Part shown: positions 18,648 through 29,642 of the stretch, one piece after another
How the letters are laid out: each line of letters starts with the position of its first letter
How positions within the stretch are numbered: the first letter of the stretch is position 1
Assembly: GCA_001512945.1 (NCBI GenBank)
Contig: LFTF01000037.1
Coordinates: 1,044-36,400 of the forward strand
Length of the DNA: 35,357 nucleotides
Reading direction: 5' to 3'
DNA from: Clostridiales bacterium DTU023
GTDB taxonomy: Bacteria; Bacillota; Clostridia; Saccharofermentanales; DTU023
Position numbers and translations under genes: made by a program
Notes under the pieces: generated by a model
Told to the model about the DNA's origin: nothing
Databases searched by the model: none
Seen by the model: the letters and a program-made list of their open reading frames with translations, nothing else

Positions 18648-20269
18648 GAAAATCTCAGCGAGAAAAAGGGCAGCTCCTGACAGATCTGCAAGGAAGTGGC
18701 ATGCGTGTTATGTCGTCCAGCCGCGCAACTGCACTCCTAATGTTCTCGCTTGCTACCGCTAAAATCACAGGGTTTGCCCGTGAAATTCTGATCGCGCCGA
18801 CCTTCGGTTATGGTATCAATACAGACGCGTATTTCATTGGTTTTCAGATACCTGATCTATTTTACCAGCTACTAGTCGGCGGCACGTTCGCGGCTGCCGT
18901 GACCCCGGCCGTCTCCTCAGCGCTGGCACGTGATAAGGAAGGTAAACTGTGGCGCAGTCTGAGTACATTTATTAACGTATTCTTGATTGCCTTTCTGATC
19001 GCTATCGTGATTGGAGAAATATTCGCCGGGCCGCTTATCTGGAGCTACAATCCCAGCAAAGATCCCGAAACCATAGAGCGAGCGATCAGGGTTGCCCGGA
19101 CATTATTTCCGCAGACTATTTTTCTGTTTCTTGCCGGCATGTGCGTCGGTGTTTTGAACGGCCACAAATTATTTCAACGTGCAGCCTTTACGAGCACACT
19201 CTACAATGTGGTCTGCATCGTCTTCATGCTGCGCTGGGGCAGTGAGTCGGCAAGCGCTCCGGCAAAAGTCGCTTTCGGCGTTGTTATCGCCGCGGCAGTC
19301 AATTTTTTATATCTCGCATTCATGGCGAGGAAGGTTATACATTACCGTCCTTTAATAGACACGAAAGATAGTGGCTATAAGCGTTTACTTCGACTTGCTG
19401 TCCCCACACTGATCTCCGGAACGGCCATCCAGCTCAATTTGATCATTCAGACAGGGTTCGCCAATCAATTCACAGGGGCTGTGACTTCGTTGCGTCACGC
19501 GCAGACGACATGGAAACTGCCCTACGGCATTTTCGCGCTGGCTGTCGCAAGTGTCATGTCTCCCAATCTGACTAGAGCCTATGCAAACCATCGTTTCGAA
19601 GATATGCGCCAAATTTTTACGGAATCACTCCGCCGCGCTCTTTACTATGTGACGCCTTTTGTTTTGATTTTCGCAGTCATGGCTGAAGAGACGGTTGAGG
19701 CTATCTTTCAATGGGGCGGCGCGATCCCTCAGGAAAATCTTATGATCGAAGCAACCCTTCTGCGTTTTTATTGTCCCGCGATATTTTTCCTTACTTTTTA
19801 TGAAATTGTGAATCAGGCATTTTACGCGCGACACGTCACGCGTGTATCGCTTTTTACGGCGATCATCTCGCTGATACTCAATCCGATATTCTGTATCATT
19901 TTTACACGTACATTTAACATGGGAATTTATGGACTTCCCATCGCTTATGTGCTAAACAGCGTGATCAATATGCTAATGATCTCTATTCTGTACCGTGCGC
20001 ACATTCGTGAAGCGCGACCGTATAGGATGTTGCCTTTCTATCTGAGGCTACTGCTCTGTTCAGCAACCACAGTGATCGTTATTTTGGGTTTAAACACATT
20101 GCCGCTAGATACGAACAATAAGGTTCTTCAATTGGTATTTTATGCTGTCAAAGCTTTGCTTGCTATGGTGACTTACTACTTAACCGGTCTCGCGATCAAT
20201 TTCCGTGAATCACGAGATCTTCAGGGTATGGTTCGGCGTTTTTTAAGACTGTCGCCGACAAGGATGTGA
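18644..20269 (+). CDS. murJ: MurJ/MviN family lipid II flippase
   Basis: ATAKITGFAREILIAPTFGYGINTDAYFIGFQIPDLFYQLLVGGTFAAAVTPAVS; multi-TM. ATGA overlap with the cinA stop; ATG 18701 is an alternative start with its own SD. Confidence 0.92.
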   Translation: MRKSQREKGQLLTDLQGSGMRVMSSSRATALLMFSLATAKITGFAREILIAPTFGYGINTDAYFIGFQIPDLFYQLLVGGTFAAAVTPAVSSALARDKEGKLWRSLSTFINVFLIAFLIAIVIGEIFAGPLIWSYNPSKDPETIERAIRVARTLFPQTIFLFLAGMCVGVLNGHKLFQRAAFTSTLYNVVCIVFMLRWGSESASAPAKVAFGVVIAAAVNFLYLAFMARKVIHYRPLIDTKDSGYKRLLRLAVPTLISGTAIQLNLIIQTGFANQFTGAVTSLRHAQTTWKLPYGIFALAVASVMSPNLTRAYANHRFEDMRQIFTESLRRALYYVTPFVLIFAVMAEETVEAIFQWGGAIPQENLMIEATLLRFYCPAIFFLTFYEIVNQAFYARHVTRVSLFTAIISLILNPIFCIIFTRTFNMGIYGLPIAYVLNSVINMLMISILYRAHIREARPYRMLPFYLRLLLCSATTVIVILGLNTLPLDTNNKVLQLVFYAVKALLAMVTYYLTGLAINFRESRDLQGMVRRFLRLSPTRM

Positions 20270-20331
20270 CCTTGTTCGTTGTTTGACTGCGAGAAATGAT
20301 CGGAAACGACGGATTGGGCCATAGATAGAGA

Positions 20332-20360
20332 TTGACGATTGATCACAGAAACGATAAGAT
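20332..20360 (+). promoter_or_regulatory. recA promoter
   Basis: TTGACG (20332-20337), 17-nt spacer, TAAGAT (20355-20360). Confidence 0.65.
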
Positions 20361-20376
20361 GGAATTAGATGAGAAG

Positions 20377-20388
20377 GAACAAAAGTTC
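20377..20388 (+). promoter_or_regulatory. LexA/DinR-type SOS box upstream of recA
   Basis: GAAC-AAAA-GTTC, matching the Gram-positive GAACN4GTTC core, about 17 nt after the predicted -10. Confidence 0.75.
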
Positions 20389-20439
20389 TGAAAGCAAATA
20401 TCATTAAACATGGGCTGAACAGATAACTAGGAGGTTGCT

Positions 20440-21570
20440 ATGGCTAAAGGAGCCAAATCAAAACAAGACGTCAAACCGACACAAGATAAAGATCGACAGA
20501 AGGCATTAAAAGCGGCACTCGACCGTATAGAAAAAGATTTTGGAAAAGGCGCTGTCCTGACACTTGGTGACACGAGCGTTATGGATGTGGAGTCGATCCC
20601 GACAGGCGCGCTGGCGCTTGACGTAGCGCTCGGCATTGGCGGTTTACCGCGCGGCCGTGTCGTGGAGATCTATGGTCCGGAATCTTCAGGCAAGACAACG
20701 GTAGCACTCCATAGTATCGCCGAAGCCCAAAAATTGGGTGGTATTGCCGCATTTATTGACGCTGAGCATGCGCTTGATCCCGCATATGCAGCAAAACTCG
20801 GTGTTGACATCGATAATCTGATCGTGTCACAACCCGATTACGGCGAACAGGCTCTGGAAATCGCGGAAGCTCTTGCCCGTTCAGGCGCCGTTGATGTCAT
20901 CGTCATAGATAGTGTATCTGCGCTTGTCCCACGTGCCGAGATTGACGGGGAGATGGGCGATGCGGTTGTAGGGTTGCAGGCACGCCTCATGTCACAGGCG
21001 CTCAGAAAGCTTGCAGCGGTCATAAATAAAAGCCGCACAATGGTTATATTTATCAATCAGCTTAGAGAAAAAATAGGCGTCATGTTTGGCAGTCCGGAGA
21101 CCACGTCTGGTGGCCGCGCTCTTAAGTTCTATGCAAGTGTTCGACTTGACGTTCGCAGGATCGGCAAGATTGAACTGGGTGATCAGTTAATCGGTTCGCG
21201 CACACGTATTAAAGTCGTGAAAAACAAGGTAGCGCCTCCTTTCCATGAAGCAGAAGTAGATATTATTTACGGCAGAGGCATCTCTCAGACAGGATGTGTT
21301 CTCGATATGGGAGTTGACGCAGATATTATCAAGAAGAGCGGATCATGGTTTTCTTACAAAGATCAGCGGCTCGGTCAGGGACGTGATAACGTGCGTGTTT
21401 TCCTTGATGACGAGGAGAACAGAGAACTTTACGAAACCATTGAGCAGGAAGTTCGCTCCCATTATCTGTCTGATCTAAAAGGAAAAGACGGGGGATCAAT
21501 CGATTCGGATGGTGATGTGGATGACATTCTGGATACAGATGTCGACGATATGCTCGGACTGGATCTGTGA
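20440..21570 (+). CDS. recA: Recombinase RecA
   Basis: [99 protein letters not shown]. Confidence 0.98.
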   Translation: MAKGAKSKQDVKPTQDKDRQKALKAALDRIEKDFGKGAVLTLGDTSVMDVESIPTGALALDVALGIGGLPRGRVVEIYGPESSGKTTVALHSIAEAQKLGGIAAFIDAEHALDPAYAAKLGVDIDNLIVSQPDYGEQALEIAEALARSGAVDVIVIDSVSALVPRAEIDGEMGDAVVGLQARLMSQALRKLAAVINKSRTMVIFINQLREKIGVMFGSPETTSGGRALKFYASVRLDVRRIGKIELGDQLIGSRTRIKVVKNKVAPPFHEAEVDIIYGRGISQTGCVLDMGVDADIIKKSGSWFSYKDQRLGQGRDNVRVFLDDEENRELYETIEQEVRSHYLSDLKGKDGGSIDSDGDVDDILDTDVDDMLGLDL

Positions 21571-22043
21571 GTATCACTTCCGAATTTGACAAGGCAAGAC
21601 AAACAGCTGTAGCGTTCATCGGCATCGATCACTCTAAGTCATCGGGTCGCGTCAGGAACAAGCTTCTAACAAAAGGTGTGGATTCATCTATAGTTGATGA
21701 AGTGATTGAGTACCTGTGTGATATCGATTACATTAATGACCGGCGAGCAGCAAAAAGAATTGTCTCACGTTATAAGGGAAGGCGAATTCGATCAAAGCGA
21801 GCGATGGTTGCTGTTTTCATAAATAATGGAATCCCGTTCAAAGTGGCTGAATCCGTGGCGTCATCACTTGAGGACGACCGCGATACGGCGATCAGCTTGT
21901 GTCGATCGACTTATTCGATAATTTCAGAGGAATCGCGGCTCGATATAATGAAACTATTGCATCGCCGCGGTTACCCTGCCGATTTGTCTCGTGAAGTGAT
22001 ACGACAACTGTTGTCCCAAACAGAGGATTCATACGATAACTGA
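21567..22043 (+). CDS. recX: Regulatory protein RecX
   Basis: GTG start overlapping the recA stop; helical repeat protein ([38 protein letters not shown]). Confidence 0.85.
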   Translation: MSITSEFDKARQTAVAFIGIDHSKSSGRVRNKLLTKGVDSSIVDEVIEYLCDIDYINDRRAAKRIVSRYKGRRIRSKRAMVAVFINNGIPFKVAESVASSLEDDRDTAISLCRSTYSIISEESRLDIMKLLHRRGYPADLSREVIRQLLSQTEDSYDN

Positions 22044-23407
22044 TGAACCAGCCAACTTTTTATCTGCTCTCGCTTGGATGTCCTAAAAACGAGATCGATT
22101 CTGAATGCATGAGTTCCCTGTTGAAAGAAGAGGGGTTTATTTTCGAGCGCGATCCGCAGCTGGCAGATTTCCTCATCGTCAACACATGTGCATTTATTGA
22201 ACCGGCTGTGGACGAAGCCATTGAAGCTATCCTAGAACTTGCGGCAGTGAAAGCAAAAAGGAACGGGGAGCCTGGTCTCATCGTAGCAGGTTGTCTTGCC
22301 CAGCGATATAAAGAAGAGATATTTCAGGAGTTTCCTGAAGTCGATGCCATGCTTGGTACAGGTGAATACGGCAATGTTGTGATTACATTGCAAAAGCTGT
22401 TGCATGGCGAAAATCTTCGCAACGATATTCCCGGGGCGCCCGGCGATGTGTCGTATCTTGATTGCTCGCGTATTCCCTCTGCACCGGGATCAACTTACTC
22501 GTATCTCAAAATAGCAGAGGGATGTTCCAATGCTTGTGCCTATTGCGCCATTCCTAAACTCAGGGGGCCACAAAGGTCAAGACAGCCGGATTCAATTGTT
22601 CGTGAAGCACGCCATCTGGCAAAACTCGGCGTAAGAGAGCTGATTCTTATCGCGCAGGATACAACGCGTTATGGTTTTGATCTACCTAACCGGCCATCAC
22701 TCGCGTCACTTCTCAGACAAATCACAAGGCAAGTCCCCAACATTGAGCTAGTCCGCTGTTTGTACTTCTACGCTGATGCGCTGACCGATGAATTGATCGA
22801 GGAAATGTCAACAAATCCGAAGATAGCTCACTATGTTGATCTCCCCATCCAGCATGCTTCCAATGATGTCCTTGCCAGGATGCGCCGCCACGAAACCATT
22901 GAAATAATTGCCAAGAAGATAGATCAACTGCGGGACCGTATTCCGGGAGTCGTCTTGAGAACGACCGTTATGACAGGATTTCCCGGAGAAACAGAGGCTG
23001 ATTTTAACGAACTGCTGCATTTTATCAAAAAAGTAAAATTCGACAGGCTGGGTTGTTTTGTATTTTCAGCAGAGGAGGGTACTGTCGCGGCTCTGCTTCC
23101 TGACAAGATAGATCCAGACACAGCCGCTCGCCGTCGTGATCTTATTATGGAAGCACAACACTCAATCGCGCTGGAAGCCAATAAAAAAAGGATTGGTGAG
23201 GTAACACCTGTTATCTTTGAAGGCATTGATGACCGTGGTATACTCTTTCAAGGGAGAAGCTACGGTGAAGCACCGGAAATTGATCCCATTATTTTAGTTG
23301 CCGCGACTAAACCTTACTTAACGGTTGGCAGTCGAACACTCGTACGGATTGTTGACGCAGGGCCTTACGAGTTGATAGGGGAGTCTTTAGATGAATATTG
23401 CCAATAA
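22043..23407 (+). CDS. rimO: Ribosomal protein S12 methylthiotransferase
   Basis: SLGCPKNEIDSE, NTCAFIEPAVDEAIEAI, radical SAM IAEGCSNACAYCAIPKLRGPQRSR, C-terminal TRAM domain. Confidence 0.96.
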   Translation: MNQPTFYLLSLGCPKNEIDSECMSSLLKEEGFIFERDPQLADFLIVNTCAFIEPAVDEAIEAILELAAVKAKRNGEPGLIVAGCLAQRYKEEIFQEFPEVDAMLGTGEYGNVVITLQKLLHGENLRNDIPGAPGDVSYLDCSRIPSAPGSTYSYLKIAEGCSNACAYCAIPKLRGPQRSRQPDSIVREARHLAKLGVRELILIAQDTTRYGFDLPNRPSLASLLRQITRQVPNIELVRCLYFYADALTDELIEEMSTNPKIAHYVDLPIQHASNDVLARMRRHETIEIIAKKIDQLRDRIPGVVLRTTVMTGFPGETEADFNELLHFIKKVKFDRLGCFVFSAEEGTVAALLPDKIDPDTAARRRDLIMEAQHSIALEANKKRIGEVTPVIFEGIDDRGILFQGRSYGEAPEIDPIILVAATKPYLTVGSRTLVRIVDAGPYELIGESLDEYCQ

Positions 23408-24014
23408 GTTGACATTGTCAAGAATTATACTGATTCCGTTTATTTTATTTTTTATGTTACCCATCCCATATTGTGAGACATGCCTATTTTCTCAGTTTAT
23501 TGTTTCAGCGCCGGGCCGTGTCATTGCGTTTGTCATTTTTATTTTGGCGGCCATGACTGATATGCTTGATGGGATGTTGGCACGCAAACAGGGTCTTGTA
23601 TCCAATTTAGGCATACTCCTTGACCCCATCGCAGACAAATTGCTTGTATTGTCTGTCTTTGTGGCATTTGTACAACTCCATCGTATCTCGACATTTGTAA
23701 TCGTGTTGATCGCAGCGCGCGAGTTTATCGTGACGGGAATCAGGATGATTGCGATAGAAAATGGAATTGTTATAGCAGCGAGCTGGTTCGGAAAATTGAA
23801 GACGGTATTCCAGATCATCACGCTGTCAGCCCTGCTTTTTGAACCCATCATTGTGCAGTGGCTTGATCCAACTAATCCTTTCCTAGGTTATGGTTCACCG
23901 TGGACTATACCTGGGGATATTCTTGTGGGAATAACCCTGCTCCTGACAGTGCTTTCGGGACTTGATTATTGGCTGAAAAACAGAGAGCTTCTGTCAGGCG
24001 CATTGAAAGTTTAA
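23391..24014 (+). CDS. pgsA: CDP-diacylglycerol--glycerol-3-phosphate 3-phosphatidyltransferase
   Basis: MNIANKLTLSRIILIPFILFF, CDP-alcohol motif AAMTDMLDGMLARKQGLVSNLGILLDPIADKLL (D-DG-AR...G...D...D). Confidence 0.95.
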   Translation: MNIANKLTLSRIILIPFILFFMLPIPYCETCLFSQFIVSAPGRVIAFVIFILAAMTDMLDGMLARKQGLVSNLGILLDPIADKLLVLSVFVAFVQLHRISTFVIVLIAAREFIVTGIRMIAIENGIVIAASWFGKLKTVFQIITLSALLFEPIIVQWLDPTNPFLGYGSPWTIPGDILVGITLLLTVLSGLDYWLKNRELLSGALKV

Positions 24015-24074
24015 TAGACTTCGCGTAGAGTGCAGAACAGCTCACATTGATTTAAACTTCTAGGAGGATAAAAT

Positions 24075-24314
24075 ATGACCAAACAGGAAATTTTGAAAAG
24101 AATCCAGGTAATACTAGCAGAACAGCTGAGTATTGAAGAGGATTCGGTAACGATGACATCTAACATTACAGAGGATTTAAACGCTGACTCGCTTGATATT
24201 GTAGAGCTCGTTATGTCGTTAGAATCTGAGTTTGATATGGCGATTGAGGATGAGGAGGCAGAGCGCATCCGCACGGTCGGTGACGCAGTCGAATTCATCC
24301 ATGTGCATGTATAA
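24075..24314 (+). CDS. acpP: Acyl carrier protein
   Basis: NITEDLNADSLDIVELVMSLESEFDMAIEDEEAE (DSLD phosphopantetheine site); SD aggagg. Confidence 0.96.
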   Translation: MTKQEILKRIQVILAEQLSIEEDSVTMTSNITEDLNADSLDIVELVMSLESEFDMAIEDEEAERIRTVGDAVEFIHVHV

Positions 24315-24364
24315 AAGATAATCTGCCCGGCCTTTTAGACCGGGAGTATTCCCGGGGACCGTTC

Positions 24365-25066
24365 GTGACACTTGACTTGACCACATTGGAGACTAGGCTG
24401 GGTTTTTCATTCAGTAATCAACAGCGATTGCTGGAGGCGTTGACGCATCCCTCTCATGCTTACGAAAACGGCAAGCAAGAAGTGGACAATCAGCGCCTCG
24501 AGTTTTTGGGGGACGCGGTTTTACAGTTACTAGCTTCTGAGTATTTCTTTATTGCCAGACCAGACGCGCCAGAAGGTGAGATGACAAAGCTGCGCGCTGA
24601 CGTTGTCTGTGAGCAGACACTTACTCAGGTTGCCAACAGTCTGCAACTTGGCTCATATTTGCGCCTTGGGCACGGAGAGGCTCTGACGGGAGGAGGCTCC
24701 AATCCGTCAAATCTCTCAGATGCGCTAGAGGCAGTGATCGGTGCGATTTACCTTGAAGGTGATCTTGATCAAGTTCGGCAGGTGGTGGTTCGGTTGTTTG
24801 AGCCCTACTTTAAATTGTCGCTTGCCGGACATTTAACATACGATCATAAAAGCAAGCTTTATGAATGGGCTCAGGCACGCGATGACAAAGATATTTCATT
24901 TCGTGTTCAGGAGGAAATAGGTCCTGACCATGACCGCCGCTATATTGTTGGGCTTTATATCGATGGAATTTTGAAAACTGTCGGATCAGGCAGAACAAAA
25001 AAGGCAGCGGAGCAGGACGCTTCGTTTATATTTTTTAAAGAAAATGATAGAGGATTGATTGGGTAG
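24365..25066 (+). CDS. rnc: Ribonuclease III
   Basis: NQRLEFLGDAVLQLLASEYFF signature, dsRBD at the C-terminus; GTG start. Confidence 0.96.
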   Translation: MTLDLTTLETRLGFSFSNQQRLLEALTHPSHAYENGKQEVDNQRLEFLGDAVLQLLASEYFFIARPDAPEGEMTKLRADVVCEQTLTQVANSLQLGSYLRLGHGEALTGGGSNPSNLSDALEAVIGAIYLEGDLDQVRQVVVRLFEPYFKLSLAGHLTYDHKSKLYEWAQARDDKDISFRVQEEIGPDHDRRYIVGLYIDGILKTVGSGRTKKAAEQDASFIFFKENDRGLIG

Positions 25067-25068
25067 AG

Positions 25069-28000
25069 ATGCTGAAATCACTTGAAATACAAGGATTTAA
25101 GTCTTTTCCCGAGCGTACGGAAATCAGTTTCCACAAGGGCATTACGGCAATCGTAGGCCCCAACGGCACCGGTAAATCAAATATTACGGATGCTATCCGC
25201 TGGGTTCTTGGCGAACAAAGTGCCAAAACTTTGCGCGGCCAGCGCATGGAAGATGTCATATTTAGCGGAACAGCACAGCGTAGACCCGTTAGTTTCTCTG
25301 AAGTAACGCTAACGCTTGACAACTCAAAACACATTCTTCCCATCGATTATGAAACTGTCTCAATTACAAGGCGATATTACCGCTCAGGTGACAGCGAGTA
25401 TCTTATCAATAAAACGCCATGCCGTCTCAAAGATATCACTACGCTCCTGATGGATACGGGGATCGGTCTGGACGGGTATTCTATCATTGGGCAAGGTCGC
25501 ATCGATGACATTCTGAGCAATAGGTCAGAGGACCGTCGAGCGATATTCGAGGAAGCTTCTGGAATTGTTCAATATAGAGCGCGTAAAAGGGAATCCTTGA
25601 AAAGGCTTGATCGAAGCGAACAAAACTTGTTACGCGTCGACGATCTTCTGACAGAATTGTATGACCAGTCCACTTCACTTGAAAAACAGGCGAATGATGC
25701 TCGTTCACATATTGATCTCGCAACGCAATTCCGCAAACTCGACACAGCACTAACGCTTCGTCAGATCGGAAATTTTGAGTTGCAAAGAGCTAAACGCAAA
25801 GACGACGCGGGAATCATACATGCGGATCTCGAACTTGCGCGGTCTGAATTGTGTGATTTGCGTGCCGCTCATGCGGCTGCTGTTTCGTTGATCGATGATC
25901 TTGAGCACCAAGTCGAGCGGGAGCAGAATCGATTCAATGAACAGTCTGTCGCCAAGACAAAATGCATGGGGTTAGATGCGCTCTATAAAGAAAAATATGC
26001 TGGCTCCAAGAAAGGGGCCGAAACATTACTTGAAGAAAAGAATCGTCTGACGATGCAGGTAATGGCTGCAGAGCATGAGCTCACGGGCCGTGGAAACAGG
26101 CGCAATGAATTGGTCGAACGTCGGGACACATCCGTGCGGGAGCTTGGTGAAGCAGGATCTGCGCTCGAAGAAATGAATGCCGCTCTTGACATCTACAACC
26201 GACAAATTGAGACGGCAGTGGCAGAGCGTGAATCCTTGACTGATAGGCTATCAGCGCTTCGTGCTTCGTATCAGGAGAAGGTGGGAGAAAGCCAAGCGCT
26301 CCGCGCCAGGACAGACAGACTCGAAACGGAAAAACAAGCATTAGAACAAGAGAGTGCAGAAAGCGTCGAAACGCTCGATAAACTTCGTAAAGAATTAGAG
26401 GATTTAGAAGACGCGATCGGGATTGACGAATCACTTGCGGATCAAGCACATAAAAATACGCAGGGTGGTCACCTGATAGCAGATGACATTGAAAAATCTA
26501 TGGATGGAACTGCTCATCAAATCCGGCAACTTACTTACGAGGCAGATACGTTGGAACGCCTCGAATCGGGTTATGAAGGATATCATCGACCCGTTCAGTT
26601 ATTAATGCAACAGCTTAAAAAAACTCCACAACAAGGAGTTTATGGTCCACTTGGATCCCTTTTGAGTATTCCCGACACACTCGCGCTGGCACTTGAGACG
26701 TCGCTTGGAGCCACCACACACCATATCGTTTGTGATAATCCTGATACGGCTGAGAGATGGATTGATTGGCTTCACACTTCTCGTTCAGGCCGTGTAACAT
26801 TTTTACCTACTGGATCACTTAACGTGCGCGCGCTCGATGAAAGAACCCTTGCGACCTCATCGCAATCTGGCGGCTGGATTGGTATAGCCAGTGAACTTGT
26901 CGAATGTGAGGAACGAGCCAAGCCAGCACTTGAATTTGTTCTCGGCAGAACCCTTATTGTAGAGACACTGGAAGATGCCATTGCACTAAGCAAGGCACTT
27001 GGTCGTTCGCATACTGTAGTTTCGCTGTCAGGAGATATTGTCCACAGAGGCGGCTCCATGACGGGAGGTTATTGGGCGTCAAAATCGTCCGGAATTCTGG
27101 GTCGACCTAGTCGGATTCGGGCAATCAGACGCGAGATACAAACAAAACAAGAAGAATACCGTGAGCTTGCAGACGAACTTGATCATGCCAAGGACGCGTT
27201 GCGTGAAGCAGCGAGCGAGGAAGAAAAGATTCTCGATCGGCTAGCCACTTCGCGCAGATATTTAGTACGGATGACAGCGGAAGAGCAAGCACTTGCGACG
27301 GCTCATGAGCGATTGGCGCGTGATTTGGAGACTCTCAGAGTTGAGTCCGACATGATTGTCTCCAGAATCCAACAACTTGAATCAGAAATGGCCCGCGACA
27401 AACAGGATAGTATAAACGCGGATTCAAAAAGAATTGAGATAGTGTCGGAGATCTCAATATTGGAGAGTGATCATCGCGAGAAATTGCGTACGCGCGACGC
27501 ATTCCGAAGCGAGACAACCAAATTTGAATTTTCGATTGCATCTCTCGATGAGGCAATTGCAGAATTCGATGCCATGTCAGCCGTATCAAGCAAAGAGATC
27601 GACGCTTCCGGAACAAGGCTCAAGGCAATCGCACGCGAATGGGAGGATCAGACGGCGCGAATGGAACAAGCCCGTACAGATATCGCTGATAACGAGAAGA
27701 AACTTGTATGCGTCACACAGCAACTCAAGGACAGCGAGGAGCTTCTCAAACAGCTCATGGAGCAACGTGAAGATTCATCAGCAAAACAGCGCAAGCTTCT
27801 TGAGGATATGAACGATGCCAATGATCGCGTTGCTTCACTATATGCTGTCAATGAACGTCAAACCGCCGAACTGGATCGCGTGTCACAACAAATAGACGAT
27901 CAGCTTAACAAACTTTGGGAAACGCACGGATTAACTCGCAAAGAAGCGGAAGATGAAGCTGAGGCAATCGACTCTGTATCGCGTTCAACCTCGGAACGCG

Positions 28001-28638
28001 CCGAACTCAAACAGCGGATCGATCAGCTTGGACCAATCAACCATAACGCCATAAAAGATTACGAGTCGCTGAAAGCACGAATTGATTTCATGTCATCACA
28101 GCGTGAGGATATCGAAGAGGCGCGGATTGAATTAGAAGGGATTGTACGCGAGCTCGACAAGTCGATGCGTGAACAATTCAATGCAACTTTTAAAGAGATT
28201 AACCGAAATTTCAATCAGGTATTTGAAGAGCTGTTTTCTGGCGGACAGGCTGAGATCCTGCTCGAAGGAGAGAGTGATGTGCTTGAGGCAGACATTAGCA
28301 TACAGGCTCAACCTCCGGGCAAAAAACTTCAGAAACTATCGCTACTTTCAGGTGGTGAGCGTTCCCTCACAGCCATTGCGTTACTATTTGCTATTCTCAA
28401 ACTCAAACCGGCCCCATTTTGTGTGTTTGATGAAGTCGAATCGGCACTTGATGATGCGAATGTCAAACGTTTTACTGACTATGTGCGACGCTACGCTTGG
28501 TCGATGCAGTTCATTCTCGTTACGCACCGAAAAGGTACCATGGAGGCGTCTGACAGGCTCTATGGTGTAACAATGCAAGAGCGTGGCATATCGCGCGTGA
28601 TTTCCATGGTGTTGTCTTCGGCACTTGCCTTACAGTAA
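25069..28638 (+). CDS. smc: Chromosome segregation protein SMC
   Basis: GFKSFPERTEISFHKGITAIVGPNGTGKSNITDAIRWVLGEQ, coiled coils, hinge, LSGGERSLTAIALLFAILKLKPAPFCVFDEVESALDD. Confidence 0.97.
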   Translation: MLKSLEIQGFKSFPERTEISFHKGITAIVGPNGTGKSNITDAIRWVLGEQSAKTLRGQRMEDVIFSGTAQRRPVSFSEVTLTLDNSKHILPIDYETVSITRRYYRSGDSEYLINKTPCRLKDITTLLMDTGIGLDGYSIIGQGRIDDILSNRSEDRRAIFEEASGIVQYRARKRESLKRLDRSEQNLLRVDDLLTELYDQSTSLEKQANDARSHIDLATQFRKLDTALTLRQIGNFELQRAKRKDDAGIIHADLELARSELCDLRAAHAAAVSLIDDLEHQVEREQNRFNEQSVAKTKCMGLDALYKEKYAGSKKGAETLLEEKNRLTMQVMAAEHELTGRGNRRNELVERRDTSVRELGEAGSALEEMNAALDIYNRQIETAVAERESLTDRLSALRASYQEKVGESQALRARTDRLETEKQALEQESAESVETLDKLRKELEDLEDAIGIDESLADQAHKNTQGGHLIADDIEKSMDGTAHQIRQLTYEADTLERLESGYEGYHRPVQLLMQQLKKTPQQGVYGPLGSLLSIPDTLALALETSLGATTHHIVCDNPDTAERWIDWLHTSRSGRVTFLPTGSLNVRALDERTLATSSQSGGWIGIASELVECEERAKPALEFVLGRTLIVETLEDAIALSKALGRSHTVVSLSGDIVHRGGSMTGGYWASKSSGILGRPSRIRAIRREIQTKQEEYRELADELDHAKDALREAASEEEKILDRLATSRRYLVRMTAEEQALATAHERLARDLETLRVESDMIVSRIQQLESEMARDKQDSINADSKRIEIVSEISILESDHREKLRTRDAFRSETTKFEFSIASLDEAIAEFDAMSAVSSKEIDASGTRLKAIAREWEDQTARMEQARTDIADNEKKLVCVTQQLKDSEELLKQLMEQREDSSAKQRKLLEDMNDANDRVASLYAVNERQTAELDRVSQQIDDQLNKLWETHGLTRKEAEDEAEAIDSVSRSTSERAELKQRIDQLGPINHNAIKDYESLKARIDFMSSQREDIEEARIELEGIVRELDKSMREQFNATFKEINRNFNQVFEELFSGGQAEILLEGESDVLEADISIQAQPPGKKLQKLSLLSGGERSLTAIALLFAILKLKPAPFCVFDEVESALDDANVKRFTDYVRRYAWSMQFILVTHRKGTMEASDRLYGVTMQERGISRVISMVLSSALALQ

Positions 28639-28665
28639 TTAGACGCGCTATGACAGTGGAGAACA

Positions 28666-29580
28666 ATGATGGGATTATTCGATTCATTTAAACAGGGGTT
28701 AACAAAAACACGTGATTTCCTGACCGCTCAAATAAACAAAGTGGCCGCCGGCATCGGTGTCTTTGATGACGACATGCTCGATGAGCTTGAGATGACACTC
28801 ATCCAGGCTGATTGCGGAATCACAGCGTCAACTGAGGCCGTTGAAGCCATTCGCGATTATATACGCGAAACAGGGGATGCGACTCGTGAAGGAGTGTTAA
28901 GGTCATTGTCCAATACACTGGCGTCCATGATTAGTGAAAAAAAATTACAAGTCCAGCGCGGTCAATTAACGATCTATTTAATGATAGGTGTCAACGGCAC
29001 AGGCAAGACAACTACTGCGGCAAAGCTAGCCCAACGCGCGAAGAACGATGATTTCAGAGTATTGATGGCGGCAGCTGACACCTTCCGCGCAGCAGCTATT
29101 GAACAGCTCAAAGTATGGGGTGAGCGCACAAAGACTACCGTGATCGCCCACGAAACGGGCTCTGATCCTGCGGCGGTTGTTTTTGATGCGATCCACGCGG
29201 CAAAAGCAAGATCAACCGAACTTCTGATCATTGATACTGCCGGACGCCTTCATAATAAGAAAAATTTGATGGGGGAACTTGCGAAAATCAGACGCATTAT
29301 TGATCGCGAAGCACCCGATGCTCATCTTGAAACACTGCTTGTCATAGATGCGACAACAGGGCAGAATGCCATCATTCAAGCGCGTGCTTTTCATGAAGTG
29401 ACAACTGTTACTGGACTTGTCGTCACAAAGTTTGACGGGAACGCAAAAGGCGGTGTCGCCATCGCAGTCGCCCGCGAAACAGGATTACCTATTAGTCTTG
29501 CGGGATTTGGTGAGAATGCAGAGGATCTGCGAGATTTCGATCGCGAACTCTTTTTAAAGGCACTTCTTCCCGAATCGTAA
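28666..29580 (+). CDS. ftsY: Signal recognition particle receptor FtsY
   Basis: [79 protein letters not shown]. Confidence 0.96.
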   Translation: MMGLFDSFKQGLTKTRDFLTAQINKVAAGIGVFDDDMLDELEMTLIQADCGITASTEAVEAIRDYIRETGDATREGVLRSLSNTLASMISEKKLQVQRGQLTIYLMIGVNGTGKTTTAAKLAQRAKNDDFRVLMAAADTFRAAAIEQLKVWGERTKTTVIAHETGSDPAAVVFDAIHAAKARSTELLIIDTAGRLHNKKNLMGELAKIRRIIDREAPDAHLETLLVIDATTGQNAIIQARAFHEVTTVTGLVVTKFDGNAKGGVAIAVARETGLPISLAGFGENAEDLRDFDRELFLKALLPES

Positions 29581-29607
29581 ATTCATTATGACTGTCAATA
29601 CAATCAC

Positions 29608-29636
29608 TTGACAGCCATGACAACCCATTGTATGAT
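29608..29636 (+). promoter_or_regulatory. Promoter of ylxM-ffh
   Basis: TTGACA (29608-29613), 17-nt spacer, TATGAT (29631-29636). Confidence 0.75.
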
Positions 29637-29642
29637 TGCCTC

